A stretch of DNA of 63,508 bases from an uncultured Oscillospiraceae bacterium (GCA_934597125.1 CAKTQM010000004.1:1-63508); one strand, 5' to 3'; counted from the stretch's first letter, positions 6,830-15,929 are shown. The notes: generated by a model from the letters alone, not told the origin. A program made the numbers and translations.

Positions 6830-8182
6830 ATGACACGGGAAAAGCGCGCCATTGAAATGACTACAGGCTCCCTGTGGAAGAATATTCTGCTGTTCAGTTT
6901 GCCCCTGATGCTGACCCAGGTGCTGGAGGTGCTTTTCAACCTCAGCGATGTGGCTATCGCCGGAAAATTTGCCGACTACCGCGCTTTGGGCGCGGTGGGC
7001 TCCACCACGCTGCTGGTGTCGTTGTTTACGGGTCTGCTTATCGGTGTTGGCAGCGGCGTCAACGTGGCGGTGGCCCGGGGCCTGGGTCTGCGGGATAGCG
7101 AGCAGGTGGAAAAGACCGTCCATACATCCTTCCTTATCTGCGCCGCGGCGGGCGTTATCATGCTGCTGATCTGCAATCTGCTGGCCCGCCCCATGCTGAC
7201 CCTGCTGAACACAAAGCCGGAACTGATCGACGGCGCCACACTTTATTTGAAGATCTACGCCTTCGGTATGCTTGCCATGGCGCTTTATAACTTCGGCAAC
7301 GGCGTGCTGAACGCCACCGGCGATACCAAGCGGCCCCTGATCTATCTGTCCGCCGCCGGTGTGCTGAATGTGGCGCTGAATCTGTTTTTTGTCATTCGCT
7401 GCCACATGGCGGCGGACGGCGTGGCGCTGGCCAGTGTCATCGCCCAGTGTCTCTCCGCGCTGCTGATCGTCCTGCATCTGCTGCGGCGGCAGGATGAGTG
7501 CCGTCTCAGCTGGCGTAAGCTGCGGTTCCATCCTCAGGCGAGCCGCTGCGTGCTGGCCATCGGTATCCCCACCGGACTGCAGAACGCCATTTTTGCCATC
7601 GCCAACCTGTTTGTGCAGGTGGGTGTCAACTCCTTTGACGCGGTGATGGTGTCCGGCAACTCCGCCGCCGCCAACGCCGACACGTTGATCTTCAACATGA
7701 TGGCCGCCTTTTACACCGCCTGTGCCACCTTCGGCAGCCGCAACTGGGGCGCGGGCAACAACGACCGGATTTTGAAAAGCTACCGCATCAGCATGTGCTA
7801 TGCCGCCATCGTGGGCGGCGTGGCGGGCGGTTTGCTGCTATTGTTCGGGCCGGAGTTTTTGTCCATTTTTGTCAACGAGCCGGAGGTCATCGACGCCGGA
7901 ATGCAGCGGCTGCGGATCATGGGATTCTCCTTCATCGTCGCCCCGTGGATGGATGCCAGCATCGCCGCCTCCCGCAGCATTGGCCGCAGTGTGGTGCCTA
8001 CCATCATCGTGATTTTGGGTTCCTGTGTGTTTCGAGTCATCTGGGTCTATACCATTTTCGCCTATTTCAAGACCATTCCGTCCCTGTATCTGCTGTACAT
8101 CTTCTCCTGGGCCATCACCGGTACGGCGGAGTATCTCTACTTCCGTGCCAGCTACCGCAAGCATGTGCTGCGCACCGCATGA
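6830..8182 (+). CDS. MATE family multidrug/cation exporter
   Basis: A 450-residue integral membrane protein with about 12 hydrophobic segments in two similar halves, the usual size for MATE. The opening TTGSLWKNILLFSLPLMLTQ and the NGVLNATGDTKRPL stretch are typical of the MepA/DinF-like branch common in Clostridia. It would use an ion gradient to expel drugs or metabolites. The ATG at 6830 was chosen over one at 6815 because GGGAGG lies between them. A strong terminator follows at once. It lies next to a LysR gene of opposite direction, but tail to tail, so joint regulation is not evident. Confidence 0.88.
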   Translation: MTREKRAIEMTTGSLWKNILLFSLPLMLTQVLEVLFNLSDVAIAGKFADYRALGAVGSTTLLVSLFTGLLIGVGSGVNVAVARGLGLRDSEQVEKTVHTSFLICAAAGVIMLLICNLLARPMLTLLNTKPELIDGATLYLKIYAFGMLAMALYNFGNGVLNATGDTKRPLIYLSAAGVLNVALNLFFVIRCHMAADGVALASVIAQCLSALLIVLHLLRRQDECRLSWRKLRFHPQASRCVLAIGIPTGLQNAIFAIANLFVQVGVNSFDAVMVSGNSAAANADTLIFNMMAAFYTACATFGSRNWGAGNNDRILKSYRISMCYAAIVGGVAGGLLLLFGPEFLSIFVNEPEVIDAGMQRLRIMGFSFIVAPWMDASIAASRSIGRSVVPTIIVILGSCVFRVIWVYTIFAYFKTIPSLYLLYIFSWAITGTAEYLYFRASYRKHVLRTA

Positions 8183-8184
8183 GG

Positions 8185-8220
8185 AAAAACCTCCCGACCG
8201 GTTGGTCGGGAGGTTTTTTT
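8185..8220 (+). terminator. Intrinsic terminator
   Basis: ACCTCCCGACC pairs with GGTCGGGAGGT and is followed by seven T residues; it ends the MATE gene and, being symmetric, also the LysR gene from the other side. Confidence 0.88.
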
Positions 8221-8236
8221 GCTCTGTTGCGGTATC

Positions 8237-9124
8237 TTATTTTACGCTGTCCCGAATGAACTCCGCAAACCGCTGTGCCGCCGCGGTCTGAGGTACGCCG
8301 CGCAGCACGCACATGTCCACGCTGCGGGGCGGAATATCGAAGGTGGTATCCAGCTTCCGCAGGCGGCCGCTCTCCAGATCCTTGCGGACGAATTCCTCCG
8401 TCACGCCGGCCACACCGAAGCCGATAGCCGCCAGATCCACCAGCAGGCTGCGGGCACCCAGCTCGATCTCCGGATTCAGCCGCAGGCCGTTCTGCAGGAA
8501 ATACTTCTCCAGATACAGGCGGGAGCTGGCCTTTCGCTCCAGCAGGATCAGCGGGAAATCCGCGATTTCCGTTAGTGTATAGGCATGGTCGAAGGCGCAG
8601 GGATAGTCAGGGCTTGCCACAAAGATGGCGTGGGTGGCGAAGCAGGGAATTGTTTCAAAGCTCCCCTCGGTGGGGGTGCTGGCAAAGGCGATATCTACCT
8701 TACCGGATTGCAGCAGCCCCAGCACCTTGTGGCTGCGGCCAGAGACGATCTGAATATGAATGGCGGGATACTGCTTGTGGAAGCTGTCCAGATACGGCAG
8801 CAGGAACTGGCTGGTGACCGTGTCCGACGCGCCGATAGTCAGCTGGCCCATCTGCAGCTCACGGGTCTGGCTCAGCTTGGCCTCGCCCGTTTCCAGCAGG
8901 CCGATGGCGCTGCGGACGTACTCATACAGCAGCTTGCCATCGGCAGTCAGGGTGACGCCGCGGCTGTTGCGGCCGAACAGACGGGTCTGCAGGTCGCTTT
9001 CCAGCTGCTTGATGGATTGGCTGACAGCGGACTGGCTGATATACAGCGCCTGCGCCGCGGCGGTGATGTTGCCCGCCTCTGCCACTTCCTTAAATACCTT
9101 GTAAAGCTCTAATTTAACTGCCAT
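8237..9124 (-). CDS. LysR family transcriptional regulator
   Basis: A 295-residue LysR protein. The helix-turn-helix lies at residues 1-60 (GNITAAAQALYISQSAVSQS), followed by the linker helix and an effector-binding domain with the usual LTIGASDTVTSQFLLPYL opening. The ATG at 9124 follows AAAGGA and starts at the proper family length; the open frame runs 16 codons further upstream. The upstream strip (9125-9216) is AT rich with interrupted palindromes around GATATATCG and ATATATC, good candidates for self-binding. The target genes and effector cannot be told from the sequence; a CysL/CysB-like role would be a guess. Confidence 0.88.
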   Translation of the reverse strand: MAVKLELYKVFKEVAEAGNITAAAQALYISQSAVSQSIKQLESDLQTRLFGRNSRGVTLTADGKLLYEYVRSAIGLLETGEAKLSQTRELQMGQLTIGASDTVTSQFLLPYLDSFHKQYPAIHIQIVSGRSHKVLGLLQSGKVDIAFASTPTEGSFETIPCFATHAIFVASPDYPCAFDHAYTLTEIADFPLILLERKASSRLYLEKYFLQNGLRLNPEIELGARSLLVDLAAIGFGVAGVTEEFVRKDLESGRLRKLDTTFDIPPRSVDMCVLRGVPQTAAAQRFAEFIRDSVK

Positions 9125-9216
9125 GACGCACATCCTTTCATAAGTTGGAACGATATATCGACAATATATCATTGGAAATAATTATATCAGATATGCCGTC
9201 AAATGCAAGCCCCAAT

Positions 9217-9245
9217 TTGACGTTTTTCCAGCGGTGTGGTACAAT
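9217..9245 (+). promoter_or_regulatory. Promoter of the two unknown membrane genes
   Basis: TTGACG (9217-9222), 17-base spacer, TACAAT (9240-9245), 36 bases before the start codon. Confidence 0.65.
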
Positions 9246-9281
9246 ACATTAGATAATATAACATTCCTTTGAGGTGAAGCT

Positions 9282-9806
9282 ATGCAACAGATCAAACGCG
9301 CCTGGAACAACCAGGATCTTGCCAATAAAGTGATTCTTGTCACCGGCGTTATCATGGCTACCGTGTGCCTGGTGATGGGGCAGGGGCTGTATGGCGTGGT
9401 GTTCGTGGGCCTGATGCTGGCCTTTCTGGCGGCGCACAGCACCCAGCGGGCCAAGCGCCTGCGCCGCCTGTACGGCGGCATGTACTTCCACATGCCCGAT
9501 GGCGAGGTGGTGCCCCTCAGCTTTGAGCAGGTAGCCGCTGAATACGTGAAGGGCCAGCAGGGCAAGTACGCCGACCGGCGGGTGTCCCTGTGGTTTCCCT
9601 ATTGGCGCGTCAACGAGGATGGCCTGCTGGATACCGCCTTTGGCCTGGAGATCGATCTGACGGGCTATGACGATCCCGACGGTTTGCTTCCCCGTCTGAA
9701 AAAGGGCGATTTCATCTACGTCACCGGCCGCGTGCAGGCCAAGAGCCGCAACTATTTCCGCATCGACAGGGTGGAGGAGATCCGCCGTCAGGAGACGCGG
9801 CCATGA
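9282..9806 (+). CDS. Membrane protein of unknown function
   Basis: A 174-residue protein not recognised. Residues about 15-55 form two membrane helices (VILVTGVIMATVCLVMG, then GVVFVGLMLAFLAA), followed by a soluble domain of about 115 residues. That domain ends with KKGDFIYVTGRVQAKSRNYF, which reads like a small beta-barrel of OB type. A ribosome site (GAGGTGAAGC) precedes the ATG. The stop overlaps the next start by four bases (ATGA), so the two membrane proteins are translationally coupled and may work together. Confidence 0.7.
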   Translation: MQQIKRAWNNQDLANKVILVTGVIMATVCLVMGQGLYGVVFVGLMLAFLAAHSTQRAKRLRRLYGGMYFHMPDGEVVPLSFEQVAAEYVKGQQGKYADRRVSLWFPYWRVNEDGLLDTAFGLEIDLTGYDDPDGLLPRLKKGDFIYVTGRVQAKSRNYFRIDRVEEIRRQETRP

Positions 9807-10129
9807 AACAGGAACACGGCGATCTGCGTTCCTTCCTCCACGGTGTTGTCAACTTGATCTGGCCGGTCTTTGCCTACGATCTGGCGGAGCTGGCGTCGCT
9901 GATCATCGGGGGCTACAGCTGGGCCACCATGGTGCCCTCCACCATCATGCTGATTCTGCCCATCGTGTCGGATGTGGCGGGTATCGTGACGGCGGGCGTC
10001 CGCTATTACCGGCGGCAGAGCGTGCTGGCCCTGATGGGACTGATCTTTTCCATCGCGGCGCTGGCGCTGTACTATATCCTGCGGGTCATGATGCAGTTTT
10101 CTCTGGGATGGTTGGAACCGGCAATATAA
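9803..10129 (+). CDS. Small membrane protein of unknown function
   Basis: A 108-residue protein with about three hydrophobic segments (LIWPVFAYDLAELASLII, MVPSTIMLILPIVSDVAGIV, LMGLIFSIAALALYYIL). It overlaps the preceding gene by ATGA. No family recognised. A hairpin (TTGGCAAT/ATTGCCAA, about 10136-10166) follows and separates it from rimM. Confidence 0.65.
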   Translation: MKQEHGDLRSFLHGVVNLIWPVFAYDLAELASLIIGGYSWATMVPSTIMLILPIVSDVAGIVTAGVRYYRRQSVLALMGLIFSIAALALYYILRVMMQFSLGWLEPAI

Positions 10130-10135
10130 GCTTTT

Positions 10136-10166
10136 TGGCAATAAAATCTTTGATTTCATTGCCAAA
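10136..10166 (+). terminator. Weak hairpin between the membrane gene pair and rimM
   Basis: TTGGCAAT and ATTGCCAA pair around a 15-base AT-rich loop. The T run is poor, so readthrough into rimM is likely. Confidence 0.4.
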
Positions 10167-10201
10167 AGGACAATTTAAGAGACTTCAGGAGATTTAATTA
10201 T

Positions 10202-10708
10202 ATGAAACAAGAACGCATCGCGGTGGGCACCATTGTCAACGCCCATGGTATCCGGGGGGAGGTCAAACTGAACCCCGTGGGCTTTGACCCCGCCTTTCTG
10301 GCGGAGTTTGACCGCTTCAGCATCGGCGGAAAGGAGACGGAGGTGCGCGCCTCCCGTGTCCACAAATCCGTGCTGCTGCTGACGCTGCCCGGGGTGGAGG
10401 ATATGGATGCCGCCCTGGCTCTGAAGGGCAAGACCGTGGAGATCTACGCCGACGACGTGGAGCTGCCGGAGGGTGAATACTTCGATGTGGAGCTGGAGGG
10501 CTGCACTGTGCTGGACGATGCCACCGGCGAGGAGCTGGGCAAGCTGAAGCGTGTGCTGCACTATCCCGCCCATAAGGTGTACGAGGTGAAGGGGGCGCGG
10601 GAATATCTGATCCCCGCCGTGCCACAGGTGTTCATTGCCTCGGTGGATATCGACGGCGGCGTGGTGCGTGTCCATAACATGAAAGGATTGGCCACCGATG
10701 AGAATTGA
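10202..10708 (+). CDS. rimM: Ribosome maturation factor RimM
   Basis: A 168-residue protein of normal RimM length: N-terminal RimM barrel (IAVGTIVNAHGIRGEVKLNP, a textbook opening) and C-terminal PRC barrel (EYLIPAVPQVFIASVDIDGG). RimM binds S19 and helps mature the 30S head. It overlaps trmD by 11 bases. The usual Firmicute neighbours ffh, rpsP, the KH gene and rplS are absent around it, so the rpsP-rimM-trmD-rplS operon is split in this genome. Confidence 0.93.
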   Translation: MKQERIAVGTIVNAHGIRGEVKLNPVGFDPAFLAEFDRFSIGGKETEVRASRVHKSVLLLTLPGVEDMDAALALKGKTVEIYADDVELPEGEYFDVELEGCTVLDDATGEELGKLKRVLHYPAHKVYEVKGAREYLIPAVPQVFIASVDIDGGVVRVHNMKGLATDEN

Positions 10709-11474
10709 CATCATGACTCTGTTTCCTGACGCCATCCACGCCATGATGGATCAGTCCATCATCGGCAGGGCTCAGGAGCGGGGCTATATCACCATCGCCA
10801 CCCACCAGATACGGGACTATACCACCAACAAGCAGATGCAGGTGGACGATTACCCCTACGGCGGCGGCCGGGGCGCGGTGATGCAGGCCGACCCACTGTA
10901 CCGCTGCTGGCAGCATATTTGCGATGAGGCGGGGCAGCGGGTACACACCATCTATATGTCCCCCTGCGGCCGCACCTTCGACCAGCAGGTGGCGCGGGAG
11001 ATCAAGGAACAATACGACCACCTGATCTTGGTCTGCGGTCACTACGAGGGCGTGGACGAGCGGTTTTTGGAGGAGTGTGTGGATGAGGAGCTGTCTCTGG
11101 GCGATTTTGTCCTGACTGGCGGCGAGATCCCCGCCATGGCGGTGGCCGACTGCCTGTGCCGCATGGTGCCCGGCGTGCTGCCGGAGGAGAGCTGCTATAC
11201 GGAGGAGAGCCACTGGGATGGCCTGCTGGAATATCCCCAGTATTCCCGCCCCGAGGAATGGCATGGCCGCAAGGTGCCCGCCGTGCTTCTCAGCGGCCAC
11301 CATGGTAATGTGGCGGACTGGCGCAAAAAGGAGAGCTATAAGCGTACCATGCTGCGCCGTCCCGATCTGTTTGCCAAATTCGACGAAACGACCCTGACCA
11401 CCAAGCACGACCGCAAAGTATTGGCCGAAGCCAAGGCCGAGTTTGCCGCCATGCAGGGGGAAAAAGAAGAATAA
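10698..11474 (+). CDS. trmD: tRNA (guanine-N1-)-methyltransferase TrmD
   Basis: A 258-residue SPOUT methyltransferase. The trefoil-knot motifs are clear: GHYEGVDERFLEE (about residues 113-125) and SLGDFVLTGGEIPAMAVAD (about 133-151). It methylates G37 of tRNAs reading CNN codons, such as the tRNA-Pro in this window, and prevents frameshifting. It overlaps rimM and is followed by a terminator. Confidence 0.95.
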   Translation: MRIDIMTLFPDAIHAMMDQSIIGRAQERGYITIATHQIRDYTTNKQMQVDDYPYGGGRGAVMQADPLYRCWQHICDEAGQRVHTIYMSPCGRTFDQQVAREIKEQYDHLILVCGHYEGVDERFLEECVDEELSLGDFVLTGGEIPAMAVADCLCRMVPGVLPEESCYTEESHWDGLLEYPQYSRPEEWHGRKVPAVLLSGHHGNVADWRKKESYKRTMLRRPDLFAKFDETTLTTKHDRKVLAEAKAEFAAMQGEKEE

Positions 11475-11476
11475 GC

Positions 11477-11512
11477 GATACCGGCTGTTCTGCGGAGCAG
11501 CCGGTATCTTTA
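11477..11512 (+). terminator. Intrinsic terminator after trmD
   Basis: GATACCGGCTG pairs with CAGCCGGTATC, followed by TTTA. Confidence 0.75.
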
Positions 11513-11599
11513 TATATCGTGCGCGGGGCGCTCTTTGCGCTGGCGCGGCGGGGCATGCGGGATGATCGGGATGTATTCGATTTTTCTTCAAATCACCTA

Positions 11600-11628
11600 T
11601 TGACAAGGTAGGCGATTCGTGCTATTAT
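11600..11628 (+). promoter_or_regulatory. Sigma-A promoter of iscS-iscU
   Basis: TTGACA (11600-11605), 17-base spacer, TATTAT (11623-11628). The stretch ATCACCTATTGACAAGGTAG around the -35 box is a loose inverted repeat (CCTATTG/CAAGGTAG) and a possible repressor site, but it is not a match I can name. Confidence 0.75.
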
Positions 11629-11695
11629 CCAATTAACCTACAAAACAGGTGGGCAAAAGCTCGCCGATATGATAGAGTATACGAGGAGGAACGCC

Positions 11696-12883
11696 ATGCA
11701 GATCTATGCCGACAACGCGGCCACCACCAAGATGAGCCGCACAGCCATTGATGCCATGCTGCCCTATATGGAAACGTATTTCGGAAACCCGTCCAGCCTG
11801 CACACTGTGGGCCAGCAGGCGGCCGAAGCCCTGATGAACGCCCGTCAGACCGTGGCCGACTGTCTGGGCTGCCAGCCCCGTGAGATCACCTTTACCTCTG
11901 GCGGCAGTGAGGCCGATAACCAGGCCATCATCTCCGCCGCCCGCATCGGTGAGCGGAAGGGGAAGAAGCACATTATCTCCACTGCCTTTGAACACCATGC
12001 CGTGCTGCACACCCTGAAAAAGCTGGAAAAGGAGGGCTTTGACATTCAACTGCTGGATGTGGGCCCCACCGGCACCGTCACCGCGGCGCAGGTGGCCGAC
12101 GCCATCCGTGAGGATACCTGCCTGGTCACCATCATGTACGCCAACAATGAGATCGGCTCCATTCTGCCCATTCCTGAGATCGGCGCTGTGTGCAAGGAAA
12201 AGGGCGTGCTGTTCCACACCGACGCCGTGCAGGCGGCGGGCCATCTCCACATTGACGTGAAGGCCCAGAACATCGACATGCTGTCCCTGTCCGGCCATAA
12301 GTTCCACGGGCCCAAGGGCGTGGGCGTGCTGTATGCCCGTCAGGGAATTCCTCTGACCAACATTATCGAGGGCGGCGCCCAGGAGCGGGGCAAGCGTGCC
12401 GGCACCGAGAACATCCCCGGCATCGTGTCCATGGCCGCCGCTCTGAAGGAGGCCTGCGACCACATCGACGAAAACGCTGTCAAAGTCTCCGCTCTGCGGG
12501 ATAAGCTGATCGCCGGTCTCAGCCGGATTCCTCACTCCGCCGTCAACGGCGACACCGTTCACCGCCTGCCCGGCAACGTGAACTTCTGCTTCGAGGGTAT
12601 CGAGGGCGAGAGCCTGTTGCTTCTGCTGGACGCCAAGGGCATCTGCGCCAGTTCCGGCAGCGCCTGCACCAGCGGCTCGCTGGATCCCAGCCATGTGCTG
12701 CTGGCCATCGGCCGCCCCCACGAGGTGGCCCACGGCTCCCTGCGTCTGAGCCTGTGTGAGTGGAACACTGAGGAAGAGGTGGATTATATCCTGCAGGCTG
12801 TCCCTGAGGTGGTGGCGTATCTGCGGAGCATGTCCCCCGTGTGGAAGGAACTGCTGTCCGGCCAGCGCCAGTTTATGTTATAA
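11696..12883 (+). CDS. iscS: Cysteine desulfurase (NifS/IscS type)
   Basis: A 395-residue fold-type I PLP enzyme. The PLP lysine sits in SLSGHKFHGPKGVGVL (K202), and the sulfur-carrying cysteine in SSGSACTSGS (C324), whose long mobile loop marks group I (IscS/NifS) rather than SufS. The enzyme takes sulfur from cysteine and passes it as a persulfide to the scaffold encoded next door, 18 bases downstream. The start was set at the ATG after GAGGAGG; the open frame continues nine codons upstream. The pair forms a compact Fe-S assembly unit without an IscR, HscA or HscB gene. Confidence 0.93.
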   Translation: MQIYADNAATTKMSRTAIDAMLPYMETYFGNPSSLHTVGQQAAEALMNARQTVADCLGCQPREITFTSGGSEADNQAIISAARIGERKGKKHIISTAFEHHAVLHTLKKLEKEGFDIQLLDVGPTGTVTAAQVADAIREDTCLVTIMYANNEIGSILPIPEIGAVCKEKGVLFHTDAVQAAGHLHIDVKAQNIDMLSLSGHKFHGPKGVGVLYARQGIPLTNIIEGGAQERGKRAGTENIPGIVSMAAALKEACDHIDENAVKVSALRDKLIAGLSRIPHSAVNGDTVHRLPGNVNFCFEGIEGESLLLLLDAKGICASSGSACTSGSLDPSHVLLAIGRPHEVAHGSLRLSLCEWNTEEEVDYILQAVPEVVAYLRSMSPVWKELLSGQRQFML

Positions 12884-12901
12884 TGTAAGGAGGCTTCTAT
12901 C

Positions 12902-13336
12902 ATGGCACTTTATACCGATATCGTAATGGATCACTTCACTCATCCCCGCAACGTGGGGGAGATCCCCAACGCCGACGGCGTGGGCGAGGTAGGCAACGCC
13001 AAATGCGGCGACATCATGAAGATGTACCTGAAGATCAAGGATAACGTGATCGAAGACGTGAAATTCGAAACTTTCGGCTGCGGCAGCGCCATCGCCTCCA
13101 GTTCCATGGCCACGGAGCTGGTGAAGGGCAAGACCATCGAGGAAACGCTGTCCCTCACCAACAAGCAGGTGGTGGACGCGCTGGGCGGTCTGCCTGCCCA
13201 CAAGCTCCACTGTTCGGTGCTGGCGGAGGAGGCCATCAAATCCGCCGTCAAGGACTACTACGACCGCAATAACATCCCCTACGACAAGAGCAAATTCCCC
13301 GCCTGCGATGACTGCGAAGCCTGCCGCATGGTATAA
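12902..13336 (+). CDS. iscU: Fe-S cluster scaffold IscU/NifU-N
   Basis: A 144-residue scaffold with the three ligand cysteines in place: NAKCGD (C35), FGCGSA (C60) and LHCSVLAEEA (about C104). The asparagine-rich HPRNVGE opening is typical. The C-terminus carries an extra CDDCEAC cluster, seen in some clostridial IscU/NifU proteins. It accepts sulfur from the adjacent desulfurase and iron to build [2Fe-2S]/[4Fe-4S] clusters. Confidence 0.93.
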   Translation: MALYTDIVMDHFTHPRNVGEIPNADGVGEVGNAKCGDIMKMYLKIKDNVIEDVKFETFGCGSAIASSSMATELVKGKTIEETLSLTNKQVVDALGGLPAHKLHCSVLAEEAIKSAVKDYYDRNNIPYDKSKFPACDDCEACRMV

Positions 13337-13341
13337 ACAGC

Positions 13342-13366
13342 AAAACCGCCCCGATGGGGCGGTTTT
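13342..13366. terminator. Bidirectional intrinsic terminator
   Basis: AAAACCGCCCC, loop GAT, GGGGCGGTTTT; it serves iscU on the plus strand and the CmpB-like gene on the minus strand. Confidence 0.85.
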
Positions 13367-13373
13367 GTTGTGT

Positions 13374-14246
13374 TTATTCCTCTTCGCGGTGCAGCTTGCG
13401 CTCCAGTTCCCTCAGCTTGGCGCGGCGGTCTGCCATGGCGGCAGTGGCAGACTCCAGACGCTGGGCCAGTTCCTCCAGCGCCTCGCCGCTCTTGCGGTGG
13501 CGGGTGGTCTCCGCCAGCAGCTCCTTCACGCGGCGCTGGGCGTCCTTAAACTCCCGCCGTGCCTGACGGGCGCGCTCCACCATAGCCTTGGGGCGGGCCT
13601 GCAGCTCTGGATATGCCTGCTGGATACGCCGCAGCAGCATGTTGCGGTCACGCAGCAGGGCGTGTACCTGACGGCTGATCTCCTCGGTGCTGTCGCCCTC
13701 CTGGGCGTCGATCTCGCGCCGGACAATACCCATCATGATGTGGGATGCCACGCAGTCTCCCGCCAGCAGCACCACGATGGCGATGGCAGCGAAGTGCAGC
13801 CAGAACGGGGACAGCTTTTCGATGAGCCGGAAATACAGCGGGTCGATCCACAGCACGATCACCACGCTGGCCAGACCGAACAGCATCAGATTGCCGATCC
13901 ACACGCGGCCGTTCAGGTTCATAGGCTTGCGGCTATAGTCCCACCAGCGGGCGTGGAAGGCCTTTTCCATGTACCAGCTGATGAAATACTCCAATTCGCC
14001 GCAGATGAAAAAGCCCGCCAGAAAGATCTCGCCCGGCGTGCCGCCCCGCAGGCCCACCAGACCGCCCACCAGCACCGTCACCAGCACCACGCCGCTGCCG
14101 TAAATGGGGCAGTAGGGGCCGATGAGAAAGCCGCGGTTGATGAACCGGTGGTACTGGAGGTATTTCAGCGTGACCTCCATCATCCATCCCAGCACGGAGA
14201 ACACGAAATAAAGCACGATCAATTGACACAGCAGCGTCCAGTTCAT
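13374..14246 (-). CDS. CmpB-like membrane protein (putative ABC-transporter type IV family)
   Basis: A 290-residue protein. The first half has about five membrane helices with FSVLGWMMEVTLKYLQY and NRGFLIGPYCPIYGSGVV, which match the family annotated as putative ABC-transporter permease CmpB (ABC_trans_CmpB). The second half, from about residue 180, is a long charged coiled coil (REFKDAQRRVKELLAETTRH). Family function is unproven and no ATPase gene is adjacent. The ATG at 14246 follows GAGG and opens at MNWTLLCQ; an in-frame ATG nine codons upstream lies on top of a TATAAT-like box and is less likely. Confidence 0.75.
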   Translation of the reverse strand: MNWTLLCQLIVLYFVFSVLGWMMEVTLKYLQYHRFINRGFLIGPYCPIYGSGVVLVTVLVGGLVGLRGGTPGEIFLAGFFICGELEYFISWYMEKAFHARWWDYSRKPMNLNGRVWIGNLMLFGLASVVIVLWIDPLYFRLIEKLSPFWLHFAAIAIVVLLAGDCVASHIMMGIVRREIDAQEGDSTEEISRQVHALLRDRNMLLRRIQQAYPELQARPKAMVERARQARREFKDAQRRVKELLAETTRHRKSGEALEELAQRLESATAAMADRRAKLRELERKLHREEE

Positions 14247-14319
14247 AGGGTACCTCACAGCAGTTTTTTCCAATTATAGAGGACGGCAGCGCTCCTTGTC
14301 AAGAAATACAAAAAGGGTG

Positions 14320-14347
14320 TTGCATTTTTGTTAAAAGATGATATGAT
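14320..14347 (+). promoter_or_regulatory. Promoter of the second MATE gene
   Basis: TTGCAT (14320-14325), 16-base spacer, TATGAT (14342-14347). Confidence 0.55.
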
Positions 14348-14415
14348 AGTTGAACTGATTGGATGGGTGCGAAATGCCCCTGCTCATATAGAAATTACAA
14401 AAGGAGGAATCCCCC

Positions 14416-15813
14416 ATGCCTCGTACCAACCGCTATGAGATCGACATGTGCAGCGGAAAGCTGCTGCCCAAGCTGCTGGCGTTTGCCCTGCCGCTGATGT
14501 GCTCCAGCGTGCTGCAGCTGCTGTTCAACGCGGCGGACATCGTGGTGGTGGGCAAATTCGCCGGCGACAACTCGTTGGCCGCCGTGGGCTCCAACGCCGC
14601 GCTGATCAATCTGATGGTGAATCTGTTCGTGGGACTGTCGGTGGGCGCCAACATTCTGGCGGCCCGCTACATCGGCGCCGGCAACCACGACAGCCTGCGC
14701 CAGACGGTGCATACCTCCATGCTGCTGGCGCTGCTGAGCGGTCTTGCTCTGGCGGTGGTGGGTGTCACCACGGCGCGGCCCCTGCTGCGTCTGATGCAGG
14801 TGCCGGATTCCATCCTGCCGCTGGCGGCGCTGTATCTGCGGATCTACTTTCTGGGCATGCCCGCCGCCATGCTGTATAACTTCGGCGCGGCGCTGCTGCG
14901 GGCGGTGGGCGACACGCGGCGGCCCCTGTACTACCTGATCGCCGCGGGCGTTGTCAACGTGGCGCTGAACCTGCTGCTGGTGATCGTGTTCCAGCTGGAC
15001 GTGGCGGGCGTGGCTATCGCCACGGTCATCAGCCAGTGCCTGTCGGCCTTTCTGGTGGTGCGCTGCCTGATGCGGGAGGAGGGCGGCATCCGTCTGGAGC
15101 TGCGGGCCCTGCGCATTACCCCCCAGCGCCTGCGGCAGATCCTGGAGATCGGTATTCCCTCCGGCATCCAGGGTGTGGCCTTCTCCCTATCCAACGTGAT
15201 CATTCAGGCGGCCATCAACGGCTTTGGCGAGACGGTCATCTCCGGCAACACCGCCGCGGGCAATATCGAGGGCTTTATCTACGTGGCCTGCAACGCCTTT
15301 TGTCAGGCCAACACCGCCTTTACCAGCCAGAACTACGGAGCGGGACAGTTTGACCGGCTGCGGCCCATCGCCCTGTGGTCGGGGGCCTGCTCGGTGGCGG
15401 TGGCGCTGGTGGGCGGCATGGCGGGCTGGATCTTTGGCCCCCAGCTGCTGCATATCTACTCCAACAGCGACGCGGTGGTGGCTGCGGGTATGGTGCGTAT
15501 CGCCATCATGTTCCCCCTGTACTTCCTGTGCGGCGCCATGGACGTGATCGTGGGCTCCATCCGCGGTATCGGCTATTCCGTCACCCCCATGGTGGTGACG
15601 CTGCTGGGTGCCTGCGCTTTCCGCGTGGTGTGGATCGCCACTATCTTCCGCCTGCCCCAGTTCCACACGCCGGAGGTCATCTACTGGTCGTATCCCATCT
15701 CCTGGGCACTGACGTTTTTGACCCACCTGATCTGCTATCTGCTTATGCTGCGCAAGCTCTACCGCCGCGAAGGACTGGTCTCGCGGCACCATCATCTGAC
15801 CCATAAGACATGA
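14416..15813 (+). CDS. MATE family multidrug/cation exporter (second copy)
   Basis: A 465-residue MATE protein with about 12 membrane segments, preceded by AAAGGAGG. It opens with EIDMCSGKLLPKLLAFALPL and has the family GALLRAVGDTRRPLYYL region. It is a paralogue of the MATE gene at 6830, similar in plan but clearly diverged, so not a recent duplication. Substrate unknown. Monocistronic, with a terminator right after it. Confidence 0.9.
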   Translation: MPRTNRYEIDMCSGKLLPKLLAFALPLMCSSVLQLLFNAADIVVVGKFAGDNSLAAVGSNAALINLMVNLFVGLSVGANILAARYIGAGNHDSLRQTVHTSMLLALLSGLALAVVGVTTARPLLRLMQVPDSILPLAALYLRIYFLGMPAAMLYNFGAALLRAVGDTRRPLYYLIAAGVVNVALNLLLVIVFQLDVAGVAIATVISQCLSAFLVVRCLMREEGGIRLELRALRITPQRLRQILEIGIPSGIQGVAFSLSNVIIQAAINGFGETVISGNTAAGNIEGFIYVACNAFCQANTAFTSQNYGAGQFDRLRPIALWSGACSVAVALVGGMAGWIFGPQLLHIYSNSDAVVAAGMVRIAIMFPLYFLCGAMDVIVGSIRGIGYSVTPMVVTLLGACAFRVVWIATIFRLPQFHTPEVIYWSYPISWALTFLTHLICYLLMLRKLYRREGLVSRHHHLTHKT

Positions 15814-15814
15814 G

Positions 15815-15846
15815 AAAAGGCCCGCCCCATGAAGGGGCGGGCCTTG
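15815..15846 (+). terminator. Intrinsic terminator
   Basis: AAGGCCCGCCCC, loop ATGA, GGGGCGGGCCTT directly after the MATE stop. Confidence 0.8.
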
Positions 15847-15929
15847 CTGATATATACATGTCCGGCAAACATTGATAAGGGGGTCTGCCCCGTCCTTGCG
15901 CATATTGCGCAGATGCGAACACGCTGTCT

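Noticed and set aside
13374..14246. ABC transporter permease function for the CmpB-like gene
   Set aside because: The name comes from an old family label; there is no ATPase gene nearby and half of the protein is a coiled coil.
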